Positions 54,673 through 64,000 of a stretch of DNA of 64,000 nt are shown here, piece after piece. Numbering within the stretch: the stretch's first letter is position 1; each line of letters begins with the position of its first letter. Location: NCBI RefSeq assembly GCF_016097555.1, contig NC_054704.1, forward strand, positions 77,736,263 to 77,800,262, written 5' to 3'. The position numbers and the translations under genes were made by a program. The notes under the pieces were generated by a model that ran no database searches, was not told the origin of the DNA, and saw only the letters and a list, made by a program, of their open reading frames with translations. Source of the stretch: Gigantopelta aegis. Taxonomy: Eukaryota > Mollusca > Gastropoda > Neomphalida > Peltospiridae.

Positions 54673-57191
54673 TTATGGTTTAATTATCGATGAGAGTTCA
54701 AGACGCCTTGGATGACATTGTACAAACACGTTCACGACACGGTCAAGATCAATCTCCTTATCGTAATGAATGTGCAAGAGTGCCAATGCAGACAGGCGTT
54801 CTTGCCCCATCGTTGCCCTCGCATATGAATGTAAACGCCTTAATGAACTTGCACTTCGTTCGCACTCACAGGAGGTTGCTGGAATAGTACATGCGATCCT
54901 GAGAAGAGTTTTTATGTTAGGAAAATGGGTTCCATCACAATCCTTCAACGCAGCAGCTGGAGTAGAAGGTCTCCTCTCAGGTGACACATTTTCATATCGC
55001 ATTTTCCAACGTTTCAATTCTAGGTCGGTCACCTCGGGTGATGGGAGATCCTCGTTGTACATACGTAGGATTTCGTCAATCGACATGTTGTTTTCACAAA
55101 GTATAGATGGTACTAGTCCTAGCAGTGAAATTGCAGTTTTAGCCAGTCCAGAAAACTTAGAGTTTAAATTTTCACACACATGATCCAAGAAAGGAATTGC
55201 CAAGTTCAGTTTGTAGTGTTCCAGTACAGTACTACTTGCAGCATTATTGGCACGGTATATCTGTCTCCCACTGACCCTTGGCTTATTGGGCTCAACACCC
55301 ACTTTTGCTGCCATTCTCTCTGCCTGTTTGAAAATTACAGATTCGAAATTACTGTCAACGTCATGGCGCTCTTTCTTGTAGATATCTTTAATATCGTTCA
55401 CGGCATTATATGCATGAATAATATCCAGAGAGGAGCTTTGGAGCTGAACAGTAAGTCCAGAAAGATGTGAGAGATATTGGTAGACTGTGAGGAAAACTAT
55501 AATAAAGCCAAAACTTGTTATACCAGTGAGCAACTGCTGCGCATCACTGCGGGTCTGTGTTTTCCAATCCCAATACAATTCTGCAAAACCTTCATGTAGA
55601 CCATTGTATTCTTCAAGATGCATCTTGTAGCCGATCACCTGTAGGGCATCAACAATAAAGAAATAGCACTGGTAAAAGTGTTGGTAGGCATTTTGGCGCT
55701 CCGCCCATCGGGTCCGACAGAGATCAATTAAAGTTTTTCTCCTTGTTTGGTTCTCGACTTTAATCGCTGTAATCAACTCAAGAAGTTCATTTCTCTTTGG
55801 GCTATTTCGGAAAAAAGGCAACAGTTCTTAAGTTTGTCGATCATGTTACGCACTTCTGGTATGTTACAGGCGTGACTTATAACCAGATTTAAGCAATGGC
55901 CACTACAGTGCACATATGTTGCTAATGGAGCATGCTCTCGGATTTTAGCCTGGACGCCAACTCGACCAGATGACATGTTACTCGCCCCATCATATCCTTG
56001 ACCACGCATATCTTTCAATGGTATACCAAGGTTTTCCAGTATGTGAATGATCTCATTGGCCAGATATTCACCCGTGGTGCGAATCACTTTTGAAAATTGT
56101 ATGAACTCCTCCCTAATATTTTCATCTGAATCCACGAAGCGGACGCACAGAGCCAGCTGTTCAGTGTTATGAGATGTCACCTCATCCGCCATGATACTAT
56201 AGAACTGTGCTGTCTTTATCTCTTGGACAAGGTCACCGAGAATTATGTGATTGCCTATAACATCGAGTAACTCATTTTGTGTTTGTGGTGACAAGTAAGT
56301 GACACATTTCATTTGTGGCTCCATTAAATGTTCATGTAAGGTTGAGCAATACCTAGCCAGTACCTTGATCAAGGAGAGAAAATTTCCCGGGTTTGTTTTC
56401 TCATCCTCCAAGTGTTCGTTCTTCCCACGTAATGCTATACCTTGCTTGCCACAATACACAATTGCTTCTGCAATGCATCGAAGTATTTCTCGGTTTTTGT
56501 CAATGTTCTTTGACCTATTGTTTTCCATCAAAATTGGAATAGTGGCATTAGGATTTTCAATACTTTTGATGAACGTGTCTGCAATTTGCATTGCCTCTTG
56601 GTGGTACTCGTTGCTTTCGTGGCTTTTGCACTTTTCGGACTTCTTTTGCCAATTTATAAATGGCCGATTGACAAATTGCCCTTTCCCTTCTCGATTCATA
56701 CAGAAAAGTGAACACATGATGCAAAAGGCACCATCGAGTTTTTGGCTATAAACTAACCATTGATATTCCTTCAACCAGCTGAGTTTAAAACTGCGGTTAC
56801 AGCCACCAACATATATTATAGGAAATGTATATGTTTCGGACGGCTGGCTATGGTGTTTGATTAGTGTATATTTTTCTCCATCAGAGAGTCCTTCAATTGC
56901 TTTTTTAATATCTAGTACTGACATTGTTGCAGTAATGATATGTCCAATATCGTTAATTGTTGCAGTAGGTGTCTTGGTTTGGGATTCTTCTTTGTATCCT
57001 TCGCTAGCAGACCCTGATGGCGATTCTGATGGATTACTTTTTTCGTCAGGAGTCGGGCGTTCTTCTCGTGGTGCCTGTTTGGTTTGCCCTTCTCTTGGTC
57101 GTGGTCGTTTATTGTTAAAGAATTTATCCAGGGATTGACATCTCTTGGATGCAATTTTCAGTTCCTGTTTTCTTTTCTCTGGCCTGCCCAT
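54673..57191 (-). pseudogene. hAT-type transposase (TTF zinc finger, DUF4371, dimerisation), one frameshift
   Basis: Minus strand. I favour the ATG at 57191 (MGRPEKRKQELKIASKRC), which follows an acceptor-like ttgtttgcag, so a 5' exon may exist. About 850 aa across two frames. N-terminal low-complexity acidic/basic region, then a TTF-type zinc finger (SWLKEYQWLVYSQKLDGAFC ... FINWQKKSEKCKSHE), then DUF4371 RNase H-like core (FYSIMADEVTSHNTEQLALC, MRGQGYDGASNMS, YVHCSGHCLNLVISHAC), and the C-terminal hAT dimerisation motif (CECERSASSLRRLHSYARAT). The frame changes at a run of six A (55811-55816, plus strand) in the RNase H-like region: an indel in the genome or a sequencing error. Otherwise no stops. 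Domain names are from family knowledge (ZMYM1-like/DUF4371 proteins). Confidence 0.9.
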
Positions 57192-57654
57192 CTCGAATGT
57201 TTGCTGCAAACAATTTAAAACCACACTAAGTTATACTTTCATTTATTCCATTGTATTGGATTGGAATAGAAAGTTGCATACGTAATTCAAAACGGAGTAC
57301 AACGATCAAAGGTTCGAGTTGAACTACAGTATATATTATCAATAATGCGAGGCCTAACTAGGCAACAACACTAGCTCTACTGTTTTATTTAAAGTTACAT
57401 TGTTAGCATGTTTCCTACAGTAAAATATGACCACAAAAATTATTTTAAAAAGCTCTTGTTTGTTCGCTAATAAAACCTATCGTGTAGGCCTACTCTAAAA
57501 TGACAGTCGCCATGAGTACTGGACATTTTAAGCTTAAGGTAAGTTGTCAATGTCAAGTGTGTATGTGTGTGTGTGTGTGTGTGGACACGTATGCATGAGA
57601 TAGAGGGAGATGGGGGAAAAGAGAGTGAGCAAGAGAGTACTAAACAGGTTTTCC

Positions 57655-57766
57655 CTAGATATCATTTTTACGAAACGAATGAAGTTCCCAAAGGTATCTA
57701 ACCGAACGAAAGTGAGGTCAGATACTTTGGGAAGTTCATGAGTTTTCTAAAATTAATGATATCTAG
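57655..57766. repeat. Imperfect 112-bp palindrome inside the hAT element
   Basis: ctagatatcattttta ... gttcccaaaggtatct pairs with agatactttgggaa ... ttaatgatatctag. The centre is accgaacgaaagtgaggt. Confidence 0.85.
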
Positions 57767-57918
57767 TGAAACGAGTGCGGTATTTTATTTATTACCAACA
57801 TGTTTATGAAGTAAAATGCACTGTGCTATCAGAGAAGCTGGCGTCGCTTACTAAAATTACATCAAATTATCGATACGAACCAATGAAAAAAAACGTATAT
57901 CCGGTACGACACTGCCGA

Positions 57919-58110
57919 TGTTTTATTTAATGACACACTAAACACATTTTATTTACGGTTATATGGCGTCGGACATATGGTCAAGGACCATAATTATGTT
58001 TACACATAGGCTACTCTTTCCGATTAGCAGCAAGGGCTCTTTTGTATGCACATCCCACAGACAGGATAACACATACCATGACCTTCGTTAACTAGTTGTG
58101 GAGCACTGTC
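57919..58110 (-). repeat. Decayed SINE, tail A, inside the hAT element
   Basis: tgttttatttaatgacacac, atttacggttatatggcgtc, acatcccacagacaggataa; head lost. Confidence 0.78.
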
Positions 58111-59004
58111 TTTGGATAACATGGTTAGGCGATATGCGACTTTAATTTTGGCTTGCGTGTCACATATTCAAAATAGAGTGCTACATGTATGTTCCTTATC
58201 CTTTGAACAAAACAATTTATTAGGCCGGAAAACAACTGAAATAAGTATACTATATCTACTAGTCTAAGTGCATATTGATAGTTGGGGGAATATCTGTTGC
58301 AAGTAGGCCTACTTTAGTTTGGAAATCACCTTCCTACACCACTGAGCAGATAAGATGTCTTTGGATAGTATGGTTGGGCGATAATGCGGCTTTAATTTTT
58401 GGCTTGCGCATCAAATATTGAAAACGAGTGTGTATGTTCCTTATCCTTTGAACAAAACAAAATTAGGCTGGAAAACAACTGAAATAAGTATACTGCCGCT
58501 ACTAGTGCATATAGGTACATGTAGTTGGGCTGTGTCATTTGCAAGTACTTACGTTTGGAATTCGAAATCACCAGGCTTCTATGTCTTTGGATCATATTTT
58601 CGTCAACGTCTGACGTCATATCCTTGTTGATGACCATACATTTCGAAAGCTTAACATGAGCTCGGTGTACTACATTATTTTATAACAAAATAAAACTATG
58701 TAATAACAAGCGACGGGCACGCATGGACGCCTATATGAATATAGAGCCATATACAGCACTGTGTTAAACAAAATTTAATAATAATTAAAAAAAAAAAAAA
58801 AAAAAAAATAGTAATATTTTACTTCTGAAAGCGGACCATTTGCTTCAGCGGGGGGGTTCGTCCGAACCCCCCGAACCCCCCCAGCCTACGCCCATGCCAT
58901 TTGAGATCATTTCCAGAAGAGTAATTATCTACAGTATCAACATATTGTTTTTACTAAAATGCGTTACTAATTCATCTAATTAACCAAGATAAAACACACC
59001 CAGA

Positions 59005-60283
59005 GTGAATTAAATAGGAATATTTATTTAACAAATTACAACAACACATTTGTTGTTTAAAACATCGTTCACAATAATACAAACATTTGAATCATCTCCA
59101 TGGCAATAGTGTCCACATTATAAGCACCGAGCTGGCAAGTAAGTGTTCATAGAGCTAAGTGCTGCCGTCAGGTCGGCATAGATTTCACACAACAAAATGT
59201 CTTTCCACTGTAAGTGTTCACCGTCAACCATCAACCAGTCATCAGATTCTTTGAGTGAGCACGGCGTAGACATGACATAGCAAGCAGCTTCAGTGACTGA
59301 CATAGAAAATATCCTTCCATCGGAAATGTTTTTATGATGCATTATTCAAGGATTTTCAGCGAGCATGTCAGACCTGACATTGTAAACAGCATCAGTTGGT
59401 ACGGCGTGGCAAAAGTCCTTCCATGGGAAATGTTTATGTTTATATGCATTATGCAAGCATCTTCGGTAATCGTGGCTTAGTCTTGACACAATACACAACT
59501 CCAGTGAGCATGGCATAGCACAATCAATGTTCTTCCATAAGAAATGTCCTTGCATTAAGCAAACATCTTTAGTAAGTGGACAGCGGCTGATGCTCAGAAG
59601 ACTGTACAGCTGCTAAAGCCCTCAGAAGGATGTCAGAACGGTTGAATCTAATACCGCTGGGCTTCATCGTAAGTCTTTCTGAAAAAGCAAAAAAGTACAT
59701 CATAAGCAAATTTATTATTGCCGTTTTATGATATGCATGTTTTTTAAAAGTAAAACGAGGCTTACGTAATGATAACATTAAATGTTTAGCATTTTACTCA
59801 CTCCTATCATAATCAGATGAAAATGTTGATTAAAAAAAGAATTGCCAAAATAATACTAGGTTTAAATGAATAACGTTTAAAGTAAATATCTCTAAAGTTA
59901 TATAACTAATTTTTTGTATATCATCGAACCTATTGATCGACGAGGCTATAGGCCTAGAAGTTATTGTTGGACACAAGACTATATTTTAACTTTCTATTTG
60001 TAAGCATCCGTTTCATCCCAAAAAAAAATACACTTATATGACATGAAATTATATCATTTCCATGGACACAAGAATGTAGAAAATGGTCTCCAAGGAAACA
60101 TAAAATGAATCGTTTTGAAACACTAATATGAAATGGTGTACAAACCTTTACAAGCTTCTTGTCGGGTGCGAGCTCCTGAGTGTTTGGTCAGTACGTCGTC
60201 GCCAGGACTCCGCAGAGCAAGTCAGTGTAGCAGAACTCTGTGAAAGTTCGTCGTCGTCATGGTTACCACCACGACCAATCCTT
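59005..60283 (-). other. 3' UTR of GADD45 copy 2, with a probable UTR intron
   Basis: After the stop at 60284 a strong acceptor (tttttgctttttcag|AAAG) opens a last exon at 59678. The best donor I see is AAAG|GTTTGT ending an exon at 60146 (weaker; GTAACC near 60265 is an alternative), giving an intron of about 467 bp. AATAAA is at 59029-59024. The arrangement parallels copy 1. Confidence 0.55.
59180..59580 (-). repeat. Tandem repeats of about 110 bp in the GADD45 copy 2 3' UTR
   Basis: On the plus strand cttccatcggaaatgttt, cttccatgggaaatgttt and cttccataagaaatgtcc occur about 110 bp apart (near 59311, 59419 and 59531), each followed by tgcatta..caag/caagcatctt. A weaker fourth copy (tctttccactgtaagtg) is near 59200. 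Confidence 0.75.
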
Positions 60284-60470
60284 TCAATCCGGAAGTTCTA
60301 CAACCGGGTTAGGCGAAATGCCACTGTACATGGCGGTGTCGTAGAAGTCGGCAATTCGCTCATCTTCTGGGCTGAGTCCACTAAGAGGAAACTGGAAGAC
60401 AAAAAAAGAGAGATCAGTTAAACAGATGTTTATAATTCATATGTTAAAAATTTCAAATTATTCAGTGAAA

Positions 60471-60514
<44 letters not shown>

Positions 60515-60850
60515 CATGTTGCCTTGCTGCTTAAATTACGTTCAGTAGTATGCCAGGTATAATCAATCCATTGTGGGTGTTAGTCAATATGTTTTCATTT
60601 ATTCTGAAATTATACGATTTCTATGAATGATTTAATTTAAATATTAATATCTTCTATTTCAGGGATGCGATTGCAAGTGGTTTTACAAGTGATCAGATGG
60701 ATGTTGGAAGTAACACCCCCCCCCCCCCCTTCACAAAAAAAACTCCCAAACAAACAAAAACCATAAATTTATTCAAACACAATGGGGCTATAGCAAACGC
60801 AATTTAAAAATAACTAAAGCTATTATCATGAAATAATAATTTATGGTGAC

Positions 60851-60893
<43 letters not shown>

Positions 60894-61988
60894 CTCTCCA
60901 ACAACGTGATTTCACTTAGCACATACATGCTAGCTACCCTTTATATTCCACACCACCCCTTTGGAAAAAAAATCACGTTCTATCCCTTAATTCGTAAACA
61001 TGTATGTTGACAAGTAACTTAATATTTCCAAGTATTCACTGCGGATGGGAAACTGTTACACCGACCAATAAGAGGGCTCGGTAATTAGGTTCCGGGTTGT
61101 ATGTAATACGAATGACGGGCTTCGTGGAAGTGTTTTGCAGACACTCACCTCTAACAGGACACAACTGACGTCATCAGACCAGGACCTGCCCAGCGCGTTC
61201 GCAAGCTTCTTCGATTCATCAACCTGCAAAACACACAATGCAAAAACAGATTAATTAAAATTGTAGTGTCATTACCCTAGTATAAAATAACAAGGGGATG
61301 GTGTTGCCCCTTCACCCTCCCCCCTCCCCTCGGTAAGTATGTTAAAACAATAATTTAAACACAATACAAGTGTATCGGTTTAAGTTTTATTTATATCACA
61401 GGGTTTAAACAGGGCGGTTCCCCGTTGGAGCAACAAACACAGGCGGACTGTTCGGCAAACTCGAGTGCACTTGCTGTTTACCGACCGCTTGTTTATCGAG
61501 GAGATAAAAACCAAATCTAGAGCAAGTATTTGAGAAATGCCAGACGTTGGACCTCTGTGTTCGAGACACGAGGAAATAAAACAACGCGGCCCACAGAAAC
61601 GCACACACGGAAGACTTTCTGACAAAATCCCATTAGAGCGCACGAGTATACACCGAGTTTCCAGAAAGTGGTTCTTCTGGGAAGTATGTTGGAAGGGGGA
61701 AGGGAGGAGGGTTAAGCAAATTAATATCCGCCTCTGTGGATTTGTTGCAGCACTCGTGTGGACAGCAGAGGCGGTTGTGTAACAAGATTTAACAGACTTG
61801 TTTGTCTTCAAAGCTTAGACATTAGGGAGTTTCCCCCACTTTGCCAGTCACATCAGTGCGACGCTTGTTGACAAAGACCAACGGCGGAATGTCACACTTG
61901 ACTTTCGTGTACAATCCAACGTCTATGATAATTGTTATTGAGCAATTGTTAATTGGTGATATAAAAAAAATGGTTTGGTGTTGAAAAC

Positions 61989-62031
<43 letters not shown>

Positions 62032-62162
62032 AGAGAAAAAGGGTAACCAATTGAGGTGAAATAGTTTCATTGCTTCTTTGTTTTTCTCTTTATTTATTGG
62101 GTGTGGTGTTGTTTTAATCCAGGTTCTATCTTTCGGGAACTTTAGTCTTTGTTGTAGTGCGT

Positions 62163-62197
<35 letters not shown>

Positions 62198-62893
62198 TAA
62201 AGAAATACAAAAATTTTCCCTCTTTGTCTCTGTCTATCCAGAATTAATATTAATGATAGAGACCGGAACCGAACATCTGTACCGATATGGAGATGAGAAG
62301 TCGAACATACCTTCAACATCTTGATATCGTTCTCCCAGCAGAAAGCTTCCATCAGGGTGTGCTGGATGTGCACGGTGACGTCACTGGATGAGCCAGCGTT
62401 GGGCAGCACACACAGCATCACGCTGTCGGGGCTGCAGCTCAGCAGTTTGGTGCTTTCAAAGATTCCACAAGTGACCCTAGCAGACGACACGGCCTGGCGC
62501 AGCACCTTCAGCAGGGTGTGGCCTATGGTGTTCTGAGATCTGCAAAAGAAGATTGAGAGAAACACTTTTATAATTTCACTTTTACACTGGTAAGGATCAG
62601 ACACTGTCCTCGCCTTTAAAGGAGAGCTATAACGCTCGCTCACCACCACTCTTCTGAGACTCCTTTAGTTCAAGGAGTCATTTTCAGCTCCTCTTAACAA
62701 GTGAATTTATATGGTAATATGTACTAGGTTTATATGGTAATATGTTAAATAGCAATTTATCACTCGCCTCGATTTTTGTTCACGTCAAGGTTTAGAAATG
62801 CATTTATGCATGTAAAAAGAATTAAAGACTTTTTCATCTTACATAAAAATAGATTCTCGAGGTACATACCGTTGCTCTTTCAAACACACAAAC

Positions 62894-62942
<49 letters not shown>

Positions 62943-63902
62943 CGTTTTAAAAATTTAAATAAAGATATCCGTTATAATGGGGGGGGGGGGGGGGGGATAA
63001 CGTACGAACTGCCCTGGGACATATGCTATTAAGCACTAAACGGGTCACAAAGAACGATATCAGCCGATTTTCCCCTTGATGCCCAGGACATACAGTTAAC
63101 TCGGTGCAAGACTTGGAGATCGAGTTTGTTAACCGGGCACGGCTGACTGGTTCCCTTAGCCGCTTTCTCTGTACACCAGCTGTTCCGAGGCAAACGTCGA
63201 CAGTCGCACAGCTGTCGAGCTTAACCACGTCGCTGTCGCCAACGTATGGGCTATTTTGTTGACCCTAGCTACCTTTACGATGGGGACAAAAGCCACGCAA
63301 GGTTTTAACTTGACTGCTAGTATATTGCGTGGGATCTGTTTTTATTATTGGCTAATTCAGTACGTAAAACTATGTTTTCGATGAAATATGCGTATTATGC
63401 ACTAGCAATAGTACTAATCATTCTACATTCACTAGTATTAACTGTTTAGGCTTCCATAACACAATGTCAGTGTATATATATATTTAGGGATTTTGTTCAC
63501 TCCTTTACTACTAAGTTTCAACAACTGTTACGGCTATACTAAAAAAAACCCACCTTTCTATTCCAAGAGTTAATTTCAATATACAAATTGCAAACACATT
63601 TATATCATACTGAATTTTAAGTCACCATTTAAACATTTTAACTTCGAAATATGAACTGAATTTTAAAACTCGCTTCTTGCACATTTTAATTTTTAAAAAA
63701 GAATAAGTACACATTAAACACAAAATTTACTGAACAGAATTTTAAAAATCGCTATTTCTTATATTGAATTCTAAAATACAAATTCAAAATATGGTACTTA
63801 CTTTTCATGCAGTGTCTCGGTTGCTGGTTTCGCCTCAGTGGTGGGTATTTTAAACAGAGTATCCTGCACAGAGTTCAGTTCGTCACAGATATGTGGAGAC
63901 AT
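60284..63902 (-). CDS. gadd45: GADD45-family stress-response protein, copy 2
   Basis: Four coding exons on the minus strand: 63902-63802, 62539-62311, 61223-61149 and 60391-60284, GT..AG junctions, 170 aa. The start ATG follows AAAC and begins MSPHICDELNSVQDTL, a longer N-terminus than copy 1. Exon 2 (229 nt, same as copy 1) carries VTCGIFESTKLLSC, DSVMLCVLP, loop NAGSSSD and VTVHIQHTLMEAFCWENDIK. Exon 3 is shorter (25 aa, VDESKKLANALGRSWSDDV..). Exon 4 is again 108 nt and ends NPVVELPD. The role is expected to be as for copy 1: a non-enzymatic L7Ae-fold adaptor that links stress to MAP kinase, cell-cycle and DNA repair/demethylation partners. The loop between the two core blocks has lost most of the acidic residues seen in vertebrate GADD45 and partly kept in copy 1, so partner choice may differ. 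Only 98 bp upstream of the ATG is in the window. Confidence 0.94.
60474..60509 (+). repeat. (GA)n microsatellite in intron 3 of GADD45 copy 2
   Basis: About 18 GA units. Confidence 0.95.
60852..60889 (+). repeat. 38-base poly-C tract in intron 3 of GADD45 copy 2
   Basis: The longest pure C run in the window. A shorter one is at 60716-60730. Confidence 0.95.
61990..62197 (+). repeat. Poly-A tract and (TTA)n in intron 2 of GADD45 copy 2
   Basis: About 39 A at 61990-62028 and TTA repeats at 62164-62197. The rest of the intron holds no recognised element. A 143-codon open frame at 61380-61811 has no recognisable domain. Confidence 0.93.
62896..62996 (+). repeat. (GA)n microsatellite and poly-G tract in intron 1 of GADD45 copy 2
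   Basis: GA repeats at 62896-62939, G run at about 62980-62996. Confidence 0.94.
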
Positions 63903-64000
63903 GTTTGATACGTTCTCTCGCTAGCTCGATACTATTCGTACTGACCAGATTTCCGCACTCAACGTGACTTATCGGAAAACGTCTTTGTGTTACCGGGTTT

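Larger units (their letters stand above)
54434..58896 (-). mobile_element. hAT-type DNA transposon with 5-bp CCATT flanks
   Basis: Terminal inverted repeats CAGGGGCGTAG (left) and CATGGGCGTAG (right), each with gggggggttcg just inside. CCATT lies directly outside both ends (54429-54433, 58897-58901). The element is 4463 bp and carries one minus-strand transposase. It also contains a (CA)n tract (54496-54566), a palindrome (57655-57766) and a SINE fragment (57919-58110). TIR and flank lengths agree with the MITEs at 11833 and 53277. Confidence 0.88.

Noticed and set aside
54770..57138. Plus-strand frames of 137, 96, 150 and 93 codons
   Set aside because: They lie antisense to the hAT transposase and are shadows of it.
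60392..61148. p53 response element in intron 3, as in human GADD45A
   Set aside because: Only one imperfect half-site (gagcatgttg near 60513) was seen, with no adjacent second half-site, and nothing convincing in intron 3 of copy 1.
61380..61811. 143-codon minus-strand frame and overlapping plus-strand frame
   Set aside because: Located wholly in intron 2 of GADD45 copy 2 with no recognisable domain; probably chance, and it would need its own transcript.

Overview
The window looks like animal nuclear DNA, most likely from a mollusc and probably a gastropod. It has intron-split genes with GT..AG junctions, very low gene density, many microsatellites and poly-C/poly-G tracts, and dozens of tRNA-headed SINEs of a kind I associate from memory with gastropod genomes. 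That species-level impression is recall, not a search. Nothing here looks bacterial, and I see no operons or CRISPR arrays.

Two host genes can be supported. Both are GADD45-family stress-response genes on the minus strand, one near each end: copy 1 at 6954-10119 (3' UTR reaching about 5825) and copy 2 at 60284-63902 (3' UTR reaching about 59005). They share a four-exon layout: exon 2 is 229 nt in both, exon 4 is 108 nt in both, and the intron phases are identical. Each also appears to have an intron in its 3' UTR. They are tandem same-strand paralogues separated by about 49 kb of repeats. Exons 2 and 3 of both carry the CRE palindrome TGACGTCA, which is over-represented across the window.

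The rest is mobile and repetitive DNA. Two larger DNA transposons have definable ends. A Tc1/mariner-type element (42571-45702) has 240-bp terminal inverted repeats, TA flanks and a dead transposase. A hAT-type element (54434-58896) has 5-bp CCATT flanks and a zinc-finger/DUF4371/dimerisation transposase interrupted by one frameshift. Small non-autonomous elements with 5-bp, TTAA or TA flanks are scattered around. LINE reverse-transcriptase tails are at 1-262 (minus) and 25698-25995 (plus). A 5S-rRNA-like pseudogene is at about 45885-46000. A GC-rich reading frame at 32635-33580 (minus) is not recognised.

The SINEs form a modular set. At least four tRNA-like heads (called H1-H4 here) sit on one conserved central domain, which ends in one of two related tails: tail A ends ..GTCGTTAAATAAAACATTTCCTTCC-like and tail B ends ..GTCGTTAAACAAAACAAACTTT-like. 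A separate family (SINE-C) reuses head H2 with another body. Several insertions have clear target-site duplications and some are nested. Local arrays include a 673-bp tandem duplication (3121-4466), a 91-bp minisatellite (23629-24441), an AT-rich minisatellite of about 42 bp (21868-22335), and a 36.0-38.8 kb array of inverted-repeat units broken by SINEs.

The genes do not form a pathway here beyond the two stress-sensor paralogues. All calls are from reading the sequence by eye. Coordinates of coding exons and transposon ends were counted base by base; SINE and satellite edges are good to a few bases up to about ten.
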